Positions 46,074-55,900 of a stretch of 64,000 bases of DNA are shown here, one piece after another; position 1 is the stretch's first letter; each line of letters opens with the position of its first letter. The translations under genes and the position numbers were made by a program. The notes under the pieces were generated by a model, which was given only the letters and a program-made list of their open reading frames with translations, made no database searches and was not told the DNA's origin. Origin of the DNA: Magnetovibrio blakemorei (lineage in GTDB: Bacteria; Pseudomonadota; Alphaproteobacteria; Rhodospirillales; Magnetovibrionaceae); contig NZ_MCGG01000002.1 of NCBI RefSeq assembly GCF_001746755.1, positions 85,199-149,198 of the forward strand. The letters run 5' to 3'.

Positions 46074-47939
46074 TTAAAGGGCACGTTCCATGACAGATGC
46101 AAGCCGTTTGGCAAATGCAGCGGGGTCGGAAGGCACTTCACCTTCGGCAATGCGGGCTTGATCCAACAGCAAATGGGCCGCGTCCTTCAGCAAACCATCG
46201 TCGGCATCACTGCTGGCCCGTTCGGCTAATTTTTTGACAATGGCGTGGGTGGGGTTCAGCTCCAAAACCCGGGGCAAACCGCCTTGCATTTGACCATGAC
46301 GCCGCAACAAGCGTTCCATGTTCACGTCGATATCGCCTTCGTCCGCGACCAGGCAAACAGGACTTTCGGTCAAACGCTTGGACGGACGAATATCTTTCAC
46401 GCTCGCGCCCAGCTCCAGCTTAAACGCCGCGATCAAGGTATCGAGCGCGGGAGCATCTTCGGCTTTTTTATCCGCGTCCGCATCCGCACTGTCATCAGAC
46501 TTCACACCGTCCAAATCCGCGGAACCGCGGGTCACGGACTTAAAGGGTTTGTCTTCGAACTGGGTGATGTGCTGCATCCAGAATTCATCGACCGGATCGG
46601 TCAACATCAACACTTCAACACCTTTGGCCTTGAACCCCTCCAAATGCGGAGAGGTGGCGATTTGCGAGGCGTCTTCACCGGTGATGTAATAAATGGCTTC
46701 CTGGCCTTCTTTCATGCGCTCCACATAGGCGCTGAGGCTGGTGAGTTCTTCGGCTTTTGTCGAGTGGAACCGCGCCAACGCCAACAGTTTGTCGCGCATG
46801 GTGAAGTCATCGACCAAGCCTTCTTTCAGCACCACGCCGAAGTTTTCCCAAAACTGGGCGTAATCTTCGGGGGCTTTTTCGGCTTTTTTCGCCAGCTCGG
46901 CCAAAACCTTCTTCACCAAACCGTTGCGAATTTTGGCCAGCTTCGGGTCCGTTTGCAGCATTTCGCGCGAAATGTTCAGCGACAGGTCTTCGGAATCCAC
47001 CACGCCCCGTAAAAACCGCAGATACGGTGGCAACAAGCCTTCGGCTTGTTCGGTGATGAACACCCGGTTCACATACAATTTCACGTGGCCTTTGCGTTCT
47101 GGGTCGAACAAATCAAAAGGCCGCATGGACGGAATGAACAACAGGTTCGTGTAGCTGACCACGCCTTCGATGCGGTTGTGCATGGTGATCCACGGATCGT
47201 CAAAGGCATGGGCGGAATGGTGGTAAAATTCTTTGTACTGCTCCGCCGTCACATCCTTGACCGGACGGGTCCAGATGGCCGAGGCTTCATTGAGCGTTTT
47301 GCCGCCTTCACTATCAGTAAGGGTCACCGGAAAACCAATGTGGTCGGAATAGGTTTTCACCACGTGGGTGACGCGCGACGCGTCCAAAAATTCCTTGGCG
47401 TCCTTTTTCAGGTGCAACACCACCTGGGTGCCGCGCTCACTGCGTTCCGCGCTTTCGATGGTGTATTCACCCTTGCCGTCGGACACCCATAGCCAGCTTT
47501 CTTTCTCTCCAGCTTTGCGGGTGGTGACTTCGACTTTATCCGAAACCATGAACGCGGAATAAAAGCCGACCCCGAACTGGCCGATAAGGCCCATATTCTT
47601 TTTGTCGTCTTTGCCCAGCTGTTCGATAAACGCCCCGGTGCCCGAACTGGCGATGGTGCCCAGCGTGGCCAGCAAATCGTCGTGATTCATGCCGATGCCG
47701 TTGTCCGAAACCGTAATGGTTTTGGCTTTTTCATCGATGGCGAGGCTGATTTTAAAGTCCTGGTCGCCTTCGATGAGCGACGGCGACGTCAACGCCATGT
47801 GTCGCAGCTTGTCGCAGGCGTCCGAGGCGTTTGAAATGAGTTCGCGCAAGAAAATTTCGCGATTGGAATAAAGCGAGCCTGCGACGATATCCAGCAAACG
47901 GCTGACTTCAGTTTGAAAAGTGAATGTTTCCTTGCTCAT
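46074..47939 (-). CDS. htpG: Molecular chaperone HtpG (Hsp90)
   Basis: 621 residues from the ATG at 47939 (MSKETFTFQTEVSRLLDIVA). ATPase-site motifs of the GHKL fold are NREIFLRELISNASDACDKL, the DNGIGM loop and GQFGVGFYSAF. The middle domain has the catalytic arginine region NISREMLQ. Complete bacterial length, ending in a charged C-terminal dimer domain. It folds or remodels client proteins in the cytoplasm under heat stress. I found no convincing sigma-32 promoter in the 220 bp upstream. Confidence 0.96.
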   Translation of the reverse strand: MSKETFTFQTEVSRLLDIVAGSLYSNREIFLRELISNASDACDKLRHMALTSPSLIEGDQDFKISLAIDEKAKTITVSDNGIGMNHDDLLATLGTIASSGTGAFIEQLGKDDKKNMGLIGQFGVGFYSAFMVSDKVEVTTRKAGEKESWLWVSDGKGEYTIESAERSERGTQVVLHLKKDAKEFLDASRVTHVVKTYSDHIGFPVTLTDSEGGKTLNEASAIWTRPVKDVTAEQYKEFYHHSAHAFDDPWITMHNRIEGVVSYTNLLFIPSMRPFDLFDPERKGHVKLYVNRVFITEQAEGLLPPYLRFLRGVVDSEDLSLNISREMLQTDPKLAKIRNGLVKKVLAELAKKAEKAPEDYAQFWENFGVVLKEGLVDDFTMRDKLLALARFHSTKAEELTSLSAYVERMKEGQEAIYYITGEDASQIATSPHLEGFKAKGVEVLMLTDPVDEFWMQHITQFEDKPFKSVTRGSADLDGVKSDDSADADADKKAEDAPALDTLIAAFKLELGASVKDIRPSKRLTESPVCLVADEGDIDVNMERLLRRHGQMQGGLPRVLELNPTHAIVKKLAERASSDADDGLLKDAAHLLLDQARIAEGEVPSDPAAFAKRLASVMERAL

Positions 47940-48159
47940 GACGTATATCGGTTCCCTCAAAGTTATGCACAAAAGATGCGCCCTTAGACCCGCGTGATAT
48001 GGTCGAAATGCGCCCCGGGCGCAACCCTATAGGGGTTAATTTTGGCAAAAATTTACAGCTTCGGACTCGCAGTGAGCGTCGCCTGGCAGTATACTGAATG
48101 GTGAGGTCTGAAACGTTTGTCCCAGACCCCAAATTCCAACACACATGGGGAGAGCGATT

Positions 48160-48507
48160 ATGCAAGTACCCGTTCAAGTCAGTTTTCATGGATGCGATCA
48201 TTCCGACGCCATCCAGAGCTTGATTTTAGACAGAATCGATAAAATTGAGGCCAAATACGGCCGTTTCACCCATTGCCGTGTGGTTGTGGAATTGCCCCAC
48301 AAATCCCCGACGCAGGGCAAGTTGTTCCATATCAACATCGATATGGGCGTACCCGGTTCCGGCGATATCGTGCACCATGACCGTGGCCAAAACCCAGCGC
48401 ATGAAGACGTCCACGTGGCGTTGCGCGATGCCTTTGGCGCGGTCGAAAACCAATTGGATAAGGTGCTCACAAAACGCCGTGACGAACAGCGCAAAGCCGT
48501 GTCATGA
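48160..48507 (+). CDS. Short ribosome hibernation factor (HPF/RaiA family)
   Basis: 115 residues from the ATG at 48160 (MQVPVQVSFHGCDHSDAIQS), with GGGGAGAG upstream. The S30AE domain binds the 30S decoding region and silences ribosomes in slow growth. There is no C-terminal dimerisation domain, so it is the short form. The central segment RGQNPAHEDVHVALRDAFGA is typical. Divergent from htpG. Confidence 0.88.
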   Translation: MQVPVQVSFHGCDHSDAIQSLILDRIDKIEAKYGRFTHCRVVVELPHKSPTQGKLFHINIDMGVPGSGDIVHHDRGQNPAHEDVHVALRDAFGAVENQLDKVLTKRRDEQRKAVS

Positions 48508-48609
48508 CGCTCATGACCCTTTCGCGTGGCCCATCCTTTTTGTGGGCGACGGTGAAAGCTCTACTTTACCCGCTGGAAAACGTGGAAAAAGTAGGCTAAG
48601 ACTGCGCCC

Positions 48610-51351
48610 ATGCAAATAGATACGTCCCGCGCGCGCGCGCCACTCAGCGCTGTATTGGGTCCCACCAATACCGGCAAGACCCACCTAGCGATGGAGCGTA
48701 TGCTCGCTCATGGCTCGGGCGTCATTGGCTTTCCCTTGCGCTTGCTGGCGCGGGAAAATTATGACCGTGCGGTCAAGGAAAAGGGCGTAAGCCAAGTTGC
48801 CTTGGTCACTGGCGAGGAAAAAATCGTTCCCGCCCATGCGCGCTATTATCTCACCACCGTCGAAAGCATGCCTACCGACCGGACCTTTGACTTCGTCGCC
48901 ATTGACGAAATTCAAATGTGTGCCGATGCGGATCGCGGGCACATCTTCACGGACCGCTTGCTGAACTACCGCGGCACCCAGGAAACCATGTTTTTGGGCG
49001 CGGAAACCATCCGCGGGGTGATCCAGGCGCTGGTCCCGGAAACGGAATTTCACACCCGCCCACGGTTATCCACATTGCGCTATACGGGTTACAAAAAGCT
49101 CACGCGTCTGAAACCGCGCAGCTGCATCGTCGCGTTTTCCGCAAACGACGTGTATTCCATCGCCGAGCTGATCCGTCGCCAATCGGGCGGTGCCGCCATT
49201 GTTATGGGGGCGCTCAGCCCCCGCACCCGCAATGCCCAGGTCGACATGTTCCAATCGGGCGAAGTCGATTTTCTGGTCGCCACCGATGCGGTGGGCATGG
49301 GCCTGAATATGGACGTCGATCACGTGGCGCTGGCGGCGACGCGCAAATTTGACGGCCGCATCATGCGTGATTTGCAGCCCTCCGAACTGGCGCAAATCGC
49401 CGGGCGCGCCGGGCGGCACATGAACGACGGCAGCTTTGGCACCACCGGCGAAGTCACCGGATTGGGCGCCAGCGCCGTTGAAGCCGTTGAAAACCATACC
49501 TTCGCGCCATTGCCGTTTGTCTATTGGCGCAACAGCGATTTGGCTTTTGGCTCGCTCAAAAAACTTAAATCGTCTTTGGCGGAACGCCCCGAACACGCCG
49601 CCTTGCGCCGTGCACGCGAAGCCGATGACGAACGTATGCTCGACACCTTGATGACCAACGACGCCGTGATGGCGACGGCCACCACGGCTGATTCCGTGAA
49701 GTTGCTGTGGGAAGTGGCGCGAATTCCCGATTTCCGGCAAATTCAAACCGACGAGCATCCCCAATTGCTGGCCCGCATCTATGAACAATTGACCAGCTCT
49801 GAGGCGCGCATTTCGTCCGATTGGATATCTGAACGGGTCAAACGCATTCACAATCTGGACGGCGACATCGATACCTTGATGGCGCGCATCGCCGCCATCC
49901 GCACCTGGACCTTCGTCGCCCATCAAAGCGGCTGGCTGGGTGAACCACAGCATTGGCAAGAACAAACCCGCGCCATCGAAGACGGCCTGTCGGATGCCCT
50001 GCACGAACGCCTCACCCAACGCTTTGTCGACAAACGCACCAGCCAACTGGTGAAAACGTTGAAGGACGACGTGCCCTTGGCCACCGCGCTACACGACGAC
50101 GGCGCGCTTGAAGTCGAAGGCCATCATCTGGGCCAGCTCAGCGGGTTCCGCTTTGTCGCCACCGAAAGCGACACCTCGCTGGCGGCCAAAGTGCTCGATT
50201 CCGCCGCCGGAAAGGCGCTCCGGGGCAAAATTGCGGATCGTATTTCCATGTTTGAAGCGGACGCCGACGGCGCCTTCACGTTCAGCGCGGACGGGCGCAT
50301 CAACTGGCGCGGCGAGCCCGTAGCACGCTTCGTCAAAGGTGCTGAAATGCTCCACCCGCGCATCAGCGTGCTGACCAGCGACTTGTTGGAGTTTGAACAA
50401 AAAGAACGCATCGAAGCGCGCCTGCAAACCTGGGCCAATGATTTGGTCCGCGATCGTTTGGGCCTGTTGTTGGCAGCCCGCGAAGCGCCCCTGCAAGGGG
50501 TGGCACGCGGTTTGGTGTTTCAACTCACCGAATGCTTGGGTGCCCTGCCCCGCCATGAGGCCGAGAGCGAGATCAAAGCGCTCACCAAAGAAGACCGCCA
50601 CGAGCTGCGCCGCTTCGGCATTCGCATCGGCCGGCACCTGATCTATATCCCCACCCTGTTGCGCCCGGCTGCGGCGGAATTGTCGGTGTTGTTGTGGGGT
50701 GTGTTTGAAGACAGCGATCCCTTGCTGCCCCCGCCGCCTGCGGGCCGGGTGTCCTTGCGCCGCGAAAAGCACGAGCCCGAAGGCTGGCTACGCGCGGCGG
50801 GCTTTCGTCCGGCGGGCACCTTGTTTGTCCGTGCCGACATGCTCGAACGCTTAGCCGAAATGGCGTGGAAACGTCTTGAAGCCGCAAAGGGACCGTTTGA
50901 AGGCAATGAAGAGTTTTTGTCTCTGGCGGGCTGTAGTGCCGCCGATCTGGCCGGTATTTTGTCCAGCCTGGGTTTTCAGGCCGACAAGGATGGCAAGTGG
51001 GTGCCAAAATCATGGCGCAATCGCGCCGGCAATCGCGCCAAGAAAGTCCAGCCTGCAGCGATGCCCCAAGCGCCGCAAAATCAGGCTCCACAAAGGCAAG
51101 CCCCACAGCCAGCTTTGTCGGCATCTGCGTCGCCTGGTGCTGTTCCCTTGTCTCCGACCGAGGGGCTTGGTGCAAAGCCGACGCAAAAGCGCCGCCCGCC
51201 CAAGCGCTTCAAAAAACGCGAAACCACGCCTCATCACACCTCCCAGCAGGCTGCTAAGCAAAAAGACCAGCATTCTGGCCGCCCCCGCGCAGCGGGCATC
51301 GACCCAGACAATCCGTTCGCAAAGCTGATGGAACTTAAATTCAAGTCATAA
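48610..51351 (+). CDS. SUV3-like DEAD/H RNA helicase
   Basis: 913-residue superfamily 2 helicase related to mitochondrial SUV3. The P-loop GPTNTGKTH is at residues 17-25, the Walker B box reads DEIQ in VAIDEIQMCADADRG, and motif VI is QIAGRAGRH. A long C-terminal region without known motifs ends in a basic, proline- and glutamine-rich tail (from about residue 800) followed by NPFAKLMELKFK. It probably unwinds structured RNA for degradation. The S4 protein gene starts 20 bp later, suggesting an operon. Confidence 0.9.
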   Translation: MQIDTSRARAPLSAVLGPTNTGKTHLAMERMLAHGSGVIGFPLRLLARENYDRAVKEKGVSQVALVTGEEKIVPAHARYYLTTVESMPTDRTFDFVAIDEIQMCADADRGHIFTDRLLNYRGTQETMFLGAETIRGVIQALVPETEFHTRPRLSTLRYTGYKKLTRLKPRSCIVAFSANDVYSIAELIRRQSGGAAIVMGALSPRTRNAQVDMFQSGEVDFLVATDAVGMGLNMDVDHVALAATRKFDGRIMRDLQPSELAQIAGRAGRHMNDGSFGTTGEVTGLGASAVEAVENHTFAPLPFVYWRNSDLAFGSLKKLKSSLAERPEHAALRRAREADDERMLDTLMTNDAVMATATTADSVKLLWEVARIPDFRQIQTDEHPQLLARIYEQLTSSEARISSDWISERVKRIHNLDGDIDTLMARIAAIRTWTFVAHQSGWLGEPQHWQEQTRAIEDGLSDALHERLTQRFVDKRTSQLVKTLKDDVPLATALHDDGALEVEGHHLGQLSGFRFVATESDTSLAAKVLDSAAGKALRGKIADRISMFEADADGAFTFSADGRINWRGEPVARFVKGAEMLHPRISVLTSDLLEFEQKERIEARLQTWANDLVRDRLGLLLAAREAPLQGVARGLVFQLTECLGALPRHEAESEIKALTKEDRHELRRFGIRIGRHLIYIPTLLRPAAAELSVLLWGVFEDSDPLLPPPPAGRVSLRREKHEPEGWLRAAGFRPAGTLFVRADMLERLAEMAWKRLEAAKGPFEGNEEFLSLAGCSAADLAGILSSLGFQADKDGKWVPKSWRNRAGNRAKKVQPAAMPQAPQNQAPQRQAPQPALSASASPGAVPLSPTEGLGAKPTQKRRPPKRFKKRETTPHHTSQQAAKQKDQHSGRPRAAGIDPDNPFAKLMELKFKS

Positions 51352-51371
51352 CGGATCAAGTTGTTGCGGAT

Positions 51372-51770
51372 ATGACAGACACTATAGCGGAAGGACCGAT
51401 CCGCATCGACAAATGGCTCTGGCATGCACGGTTTTTCAAAAGCCGCACGCTGGCGGGCAAGTTTTGCCAAGGCGCGCATGTGCGCCTCAATGACAAGCTG
51501 ATTTCCAAGGCCCACGTGATGGTGGGACCGGGTGACGTGTTGACGTTTGCCAAGGAACATCTGGTCAAGGTCGTGCAAATCAAGTCTGTCGGCACCCGCC
51601 GCGGCCCGGCACCCGAGGCCCGGACGCTCTATTCAGACTTAAGTCCGCCGCCCCCTGAAAAAACCGCGCGGCCCTTTGCCCCCGCCAGGCCCGCTCTGCG
51701 TGACGCTGGATCGGGTCGCCCAACCAAGGCGCAACGCCGCGCCATTGACCGCCTGCAAAACCTGGACTGA
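51372..51770 (+). CDS. S4-domain RNA-binding protein, HSP15-like
   Basis: 132 residues. The S4 fold covers about residues 9-60 (IRIDKWLWHARFFKSRTLAG; GAHVRLNDKLISKAH), as in Hsp15, which rescues stalled 50S subunits carrying nascent chains. The C-terminal half is proline-rich and basic (PTKAQRRAIDRLQNLD). Located between the helicase and terC, all on the plus strand. Confidence 0.88.
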   Translation: MTDTIAEGPIRIDKWLWHARFFKSRTLAGKFCQGAHVRLNDKLISKAHVMVGPGDVLTFAKEHLVKVVQIKSVGTRRGPAPEARTLYSDLSPPPPEKTARPFAPARPALRDAGSGRPTKAQRRAIDRLQNLD

Positions 51771-51792
51771 ACGTCCTTAAGGAATCCGCCCG

Positions 51793-52527
51793 ATGGAACT
51801 GTTGCTCAACTCCGAAACCTGGATCAGCCTGTTGACGCTGGTGGCGCTGGAAGCCGTACTCGGCATTGATAATTTGGTGTTCATTGCCCTTTTGGTCGAC
51901 CGTGTAGAAAAATCAAAGCAAGTTGTGGCGCGCCGCCTGGGCATCGCCATGGCGTTGATCACGCGGCTTTTGCTGCTGTTTACACTGGCGTGGATTGCAG
52001 GCCTCACCGCCCCGCTGTTCACAGCATTCGGCCAAGACATTTCATGGCGCGACATTATCTTGATCGCTGGCGGACTGTTTTTGCTGACCAAGGCAACCCG
52101 TGAAATTCACGACAACATTGAAGACGCCGGCGAACACGAACCGACCATCAAGGCTGTGCATTCGCTGTTGGCCGTGGTGGTGCAAATCGCCCTCATCGAC
52201 ATTATATTTTCACTCGACAGCGTGGTCACCGCCGTGGGTATGGTTGATGAAGTGGCCATCATGGCGTCTGCCATCATCATCGCTGTGATGATCATGTTGT
52301 GGGCGTCGGGGCCGCTGTCGGCGTTTGTCTCTGAGCACCCGACGGTGAAAATGCTGGCGATGAGCTTTTTGTTGCTGGTGGGCATGACCTTGATCGCCGA
52401 CGGCTTCGGCCTGCACATCCCCAAGGGCTACCTCTACTTTGCCATGGGGTTTTCCATTTCAGTCGAAGCGCTCAACATCACGGTCTCCAATCGCCGCAAA
52501 CGCGCTCGGCAAACACCAAATGAATAA
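51793..52527 (+). CDS. TerC-family integral membrane protein
   Basis: 244 residues with seven to eight hydrophobic segments. The TerC signatures LEAVLGIDNLVFIALLVDRV and DIIFSLDSVVTAVGMV carry conserved acidic residues inside the membrane, thought to bind a metal ion. Recent work links TerC proteins to manganese export; that assignment is not visible in the sequence. A TerB-like gene follows after 12 bp. Confidence 0.9.
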   Translation: MELLLNSETWISLLTLVALEAVLGIDNLVFIALLVDRVEKSKQVVARRLGIAMALITRLLLLFTLAWIAGLTAPLFTAFGQDISWRDIILIAGGLFLLTKATREIHDNIEDAGEHEPTIKAVHSLLAVVVQIALIDIIFSLDSVVTAVGMVDEVAIMASAIIIAVMIMLWASGPLSAFVSEHPTVKMLAMSFLLLVGMTLIADGFGLHIPKGYLYFAMGFSISVEALNITVSNRRKRARQTPNE

Positions 52528-52539
52528 AGGACCCACCCC

Positions 52540-52995
52540 ATGATGAACCGCCTGAAAAAATTGTTCACCAGCGCCCAATCCCAACAGCCTTTGGCGCAAG
52601 ACGAGCTGAAACTGGCGGCGGCGGCGCTGCTGGTCGAAGCAGCCGTCATGGACGGTACCTTCGATGATGCGGAACGCACGGTCGTCACGCGGTTGCTCAC
52701 GGAACGCTTCGCGCTTGACGCCGAAGAGGTCCAAGAGCTGCTCAGCCAAGCCGAAGCGACCATCGCCAACGCAAATGAGCTCTATACCCTGACCCGCACC
52801 GTTAAAGACAACTTTGAACATCCTGAACGCATCGGTCTGATTGAAATGCTGTGGGAGGTCGTCTATGCCGACGGCAAGCTCGACGACTATGAATCCAACC
52901 TGGTGCGCCGACTGGCCGGATTGCTGTACGTGTCAGACCGAGAAAGCGGCGAGGCGCGAAAACGAATCTTGGACAAAATAGCCCTAAAAGAATAA
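52540..52995 (+). CDS. TerB-like protein
   Basis: 151 residues; ATG 52543 is an equal alternative start. It is all helical, with the acidic repeat typical of the TerB/TelA fold: VEAAVMDGTFDDAERTVVTR in the first half and WEVVYADGKLDDYESNLVRR in the second, both with metal-binding aspartates. It is cytoplasmic. Immediate downstream position of terC suggests joint function. Confidence 0.85.
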   Translation: MMNRLKKLFTSAQSQQPLAQDELKLAAAALLVEAAVMDGTFDDAERTVVTRLLTERFALDAEEVQELLSQAEATIANANELYTLTRTVKDNFEHPERIGLIEMLWEVVYADGKLDDYESNLVRRLAGLLYVSDRESGEARKRILDKIALKE

Positions 52996-53074
52996 GGGTT
53001 TTATTAACCTTGAGCACGTCCCCCAAATCGCGTAAACAATGCGCAAAATATTGATTTAGACCCGGAGTCTTAAA

Positions 53075-53410
53075 ATGACCTACGTTGTCGTCGAAAATTG
53101 CATCAAGTGCAAATACCAAGATTGTGTTGAAGTCTGCCCCGTGGATTGCTTCTACGAAGGGGAAAATTTCCTCGTCATCAATCCCGACGAATGTATCGAT
53201 TGTGGTGTCTGCGAACCGGAATGCCCGGCCGAAGCCATTTTGCCCGATACCGAGCCCAATCTCGAAAAATGGATTGAGCTTAACACCAAGTATGCCGAAC
53301 TGTGGCCGAACATCACCCGCAAGGGCGATGCACTTGCCGATGCCAAAGACTGGGACGGTAAGCCCGGTAAGCTGGCGATGCTGAGCGAAAAGCCCGGCGA
53401 AGGCAACTGA
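53075..53410 (+). CDS. fdxA: 7Fe ferredoxin A
   Basis: 111-residue ferredoxin of the Azotobacter FdI type. C9, C17 and C50 would hold the [3Fe-4S] cluster, and C21, C40, C43 and C46 the [4Fe-4S] cluster ([33 protein letters not shown]). The C-terminal half ([20 protein letters not shown]) wraps the clusters as in FdI. Essential in many Alphaproteobacteria, and often next to carD as here. Confidence 0.96.
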   Translation: MTYVVVENCIKCKYQDCVEVCPVDCFYEGENFLVINPDECIDCGVCEPECPAEAILPDTEPNLEKWIELNTKYAELWPNITRKGDALADAKDWDGKPGKLAMLSEKPGEGN

Positions 53411-53442
53411 GCAAAATTTTAGCTTTTTAAGCCCAAAATCAG

Positions 53443-53480
53443 CACCCTTTTCGGTAAAACCTGCCGAAAAGGGTGTAATT
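53443..53480 (+). terminator. Terminator of fdxA
   Basis: A 12-bp stem CACCCTTTTCGG/CCGAAAAGGGTG with a 9-base loop is followed by TAATTTTCG. Confidence 0.85.
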
Positions 53481-53782
53481 TTCGTTAATTTTGTGTTATG
53501 CTTGCGCAGAGCTGGTCCCCTGGGCCAGTTTTACTTTGTTCGAATCGACACGCCCTGACGCGTCGAGGTCCGAATGAGCAGCGGCACAAGAGTTTGGACC
53601 CGATTTTGGACCTGATGAGGACCAATGTGGCGCGATAGCCCCACACCCCTAAACCAACCGCATGATGGACGCACGGCATCGGCTGTGGGTCTTCTTTTTA
53701 CGGTTTGTTTTACGGCTCCAGCCCTTGGGCACAAACATATGCGCGTCACGCGCTTAAACACGATCGATCCAGAAGGCGACAA
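53481..53782 (+). promoter_or_regulatory. Long leader of carD
   Basis: No gene is seen. TGTTATGCT at about 53494-53502 resembles an extended -10 promoter element. A short hairpin CTGGTCC-CCT-GGGCCAG at 53512-53528, followed by TTTTAC, would lie at the very 5' end of that transcript. Further down, GGACC occurs three times within 35 bases (53593-53622). The rest is unremarkable. Confidence 0.4.
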
Positions 53783-54280
53783 ATGGCAGATAAATTGATG
53801 TTTAATACCGGCGACTTCGTGGTCTACCCGACTCACGGCGTTGGCAAGGTTCTCGGCGTGGAAAAACAGGAAATTGCGGGTCACCCGCTGAAGCTGTTCG
53901 TGATTTCTTTTGAAAGCGAACGCATGACCCTGCGTGTACCCGTTGGGAAAGTAAATGAAGCGGGCCTGCGCAAGCTGAGCTCCAAAAAGATTATGGACGG
54001 CGCTTTGAGCACGTTGAAGGGTCGCGCCCGGGTCAAACGCACCATGTGGAGCCGTCGCGCCCAAGAATACGAAGCCAAGATCAATTCCGGCGATCCGATT
54101 TCCATCGCCGAAGTGGTGCGCGACCTGCACCGCAACGCCGATCAACCGGACCAGTCGTTCTCTGAACGCCAGATCTACGAGCAAGCGCTCGAACGTCTGG
54201 CCAGTGAAGTGGCGGCGGTCGAAAAGATCGACATGGACAAAGCCCAGTTGAAACTGGAAAAGCTGCTCACGGCTGCTTAA
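53783..54280 (+). CDS. carD: CarD-family transcription regulator
   Basis: 165 residues from the ATG at 53783 (MADKLMFNTGDFVVYPTHG), with GAAGG upstream. The N-terminal Tudor-like domain (FVVYPTHGVGKVLGVEKQEI) binds RNA polymerase beta, and the C-terminal helical domain (WSRRAQEYEAKINSG and following) contacts promoter DNA, stabilising open complexes. Typical size for alphaproteobacterial CarD/CdnL. Confidence 0.95.
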   Translation: MADKLMFNTGDFVVYPTHGVGKVLGVEKQEIAGHPLKLFVISFESERMTLRVPVGKVNEAGLRKLSSKKIMDGALSTLKGRARVKRTMWSRRAQEYEAKINSGDPISIAEVVRDLHRNADQPDQSFSERQIYEQALERLASEVAAVEKIDMDKAQLKLEKLLTAA

Positions 54281-54314
54281 TCCCAGGCGCATAGTCCAAG
54301 CCCAAACAAAACAG

Positions 54315-54349
54315 AAAACCGGAGCAATCGATCAGATTGCTCCGGTTTT
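54315..54349. terminator. Bidirectional terminator between carD and the M48 gene
   Basis: A perfect 15-bp stem AAAACCGGAGCAATC/GATTGCTCCGGTTTT with a 5-base loop. The T-runs on both strands fit termination of both convergent genes. Confidence 0.9.
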
Positions 54350-54366
54350 CTTGTTGTCGGTGCAGC

Positions 54367-55875
54367 CTATTTCACCACCTTAACCCGCGTGCCCGCCACC
54401 AGCGGGTCGTTGGGGCCGATGCCGTTGAGCGCTTCAAACCATTCACTTTTATACGCATCCACCGCCATGGACGCGCTTAAATCTTTAAACGTCTGGCCTT
54501 TACCCACTTCGACCACCCGGATGTATTTGGGCTGCACGGCGTTGGCCTCTGCACGGCTGAGCGGGCGGAAGCTATAAGTGGTCAAACGATACGGCACGTT
54601 GAGGCGCGGCGTATCGGCGCTTTTCGACACAAACTGAAACCGCCAATAGCGCGTTGCATCTTGTTCGATGAGGATGCGTTGAACGTCCAGGATGCCTGCA
54701 TTGGTGCTGACCCTGGCCGAGCCGCTCTCGGCGCTCATGCCATTGACGGTGATGGCATGGACGTCCCCCATGGTGACATCGGTACTCCAGGCTTTGGTCA
54801 AATACCCCGCCATTCCGCCCGTGTCGCGCACCTCTTTGGCCGAAGCATGGGCAAACTTAATCGAATTTCCGTCCTTGTCCGTGGCCAGCACCAAATCAGG
54901 GGTGTTTTTAATCGTGAACCCATCGGGCACATCAAACCGAAAGCGCATTTTGGGGTGGATAAAGGCATTGCCCTGCACAACCCCTTCGTCAACATCTTGA
55001 CCAAACACCAAACCGTCGACTTGAGCCAGATAGCGCGCGGCATCGCGTCGGGCGGGTGCTGCGGCCCCCTTTACGATCCCGTTTTTGTCCGCCAACTTGA
55101 TGGCTTGCTCAATGCGATCTGCGGTGCGCGGGTGGGTGGCGAGAAGATTGTTCTTTTCCGCCGCATTGGCATCCCCGGCCTTCAAGCCTTCAATGCGCTG
55201 TTGGGCGCGCAGCTTTTCAAAAAAGCTGACCATCGCTTGAGGATCATAGCCCGCACGCGTCAGGTAGCGCACGCCCAGCATATCACTTTCCAATTCTTGA
55301 TCGCGTGAATAACTTTTTAAGGCCAATTCGGCGCCGACGGCGGCAATGTTTTCAATGCCGCCCACGCCGGCCACGCTGCTCAACACGCCGAGCACTTGAA
55401 TGCCGATGTTGGTGGCGGCAGTGGCGCTGTAACGTTGCGCGGTGTGGCGCGCCGTAACGTGGCCGATCTCGTGACTTAAAACCCCCGCCAATTCGGCTTC
55501 GTCACTGGCCAAGGCCAACAACCCGCGGGTGACGTACACATACCCCCCCGGCAAGGCAAAGGCGTTGACATCCGTATCGTTCACCACCGTAAACGTCCAC
55601 GTCAGATCCGGGCGCTCAGATAAGGCCGCAAGCTTTTGCCCGACCTCGTTCACATACGCCTGCCAATCGTCTTGGGTATACGCCCCGCCAAATTGTTCCA
55701 GCATTTTTGGATGCTCATCGGCACCCACTTGAGCTTCTTTTTGCGGCGACATCAGCCCCGTAAAGCTTTGTTTGCCGGTGGCGGGATTGACCGAGCACGC
55801 CCCCAACATCAACAGGGCGGGCACAAGCGGCAGCCATTTGCAGGCGGACAGGAGGGTTTTGTTTTTCATCGTCAA
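54367..55875 (-). CDS. M48-family lipoprotein metalloprotease (BepA/LoiP-like)
   Basis: 502 residues. A lipoprotein signal with lipobox LGAC (C27; ATG 55869 is an equal start) places it in the periplasm on a membrane. The zinc motif HEIGHVTARH and the third ligand in RDQELESDMLG are intact. Repeat-like helices follow, and the C-terminus (VVEVGKGQTFKDLSASM) looks LysM-like. Such proteases degrade misfolded outer-membrane proteins. Confidence 0.9.
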   Translation of the reverse strand: MTMKNKTLLSACKWLPLVPALLMLGACSVNPATGKQSFTGLMSPQKEAQVGADEHPKMLEQFGGAYTQDDWQAYVNEVGQKLAALSERPDLTWTFTVVNDTDVNAFALPGGYVYVTRGLLALASDEAELAGVLSHEIGHVTARHTAQRYSATAATNIGIQVLGVLSSVAGVGGIENIAAVGAELALKSYSRDQELESDMLGVRYLTRAGYDPQAMVSFFEKLRAQQRIEGLKAGDANAAEKNNLLATHPRTADRIEQAIKLADKNGIVKGAAAPARRDAARYLAQVDGLVFGQDVDEGVVQGNAFIHPKMRFRFDVPDGFTIKNTPDLVLATDKDGNSIKFAHASAKEVRDTGGMAGYLTKAWSTDVTMGDVHAITVNGMSAESGSARVSTNAGILDVQRILIEQDATRYWRFQFVSKSADTPRLNVPYRLTTYSFRPLSRAEANAVQPKYIRVVEVGKGQTFKDLSASMAVDAYKSEWFEALNGIGPNDPLVAGTRVKVVK

Positions 55876-55900
55876 AATATAAGCGCAATGTATTCGGCTG

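Noticed and set aside
47995..48045. Sigma-32 promoter for htpG near CCCTATAGGG
   Set aside because: The -10-like CCTAT is present but no CTTG element lies 17 bases upstream, so the claim is not supported.
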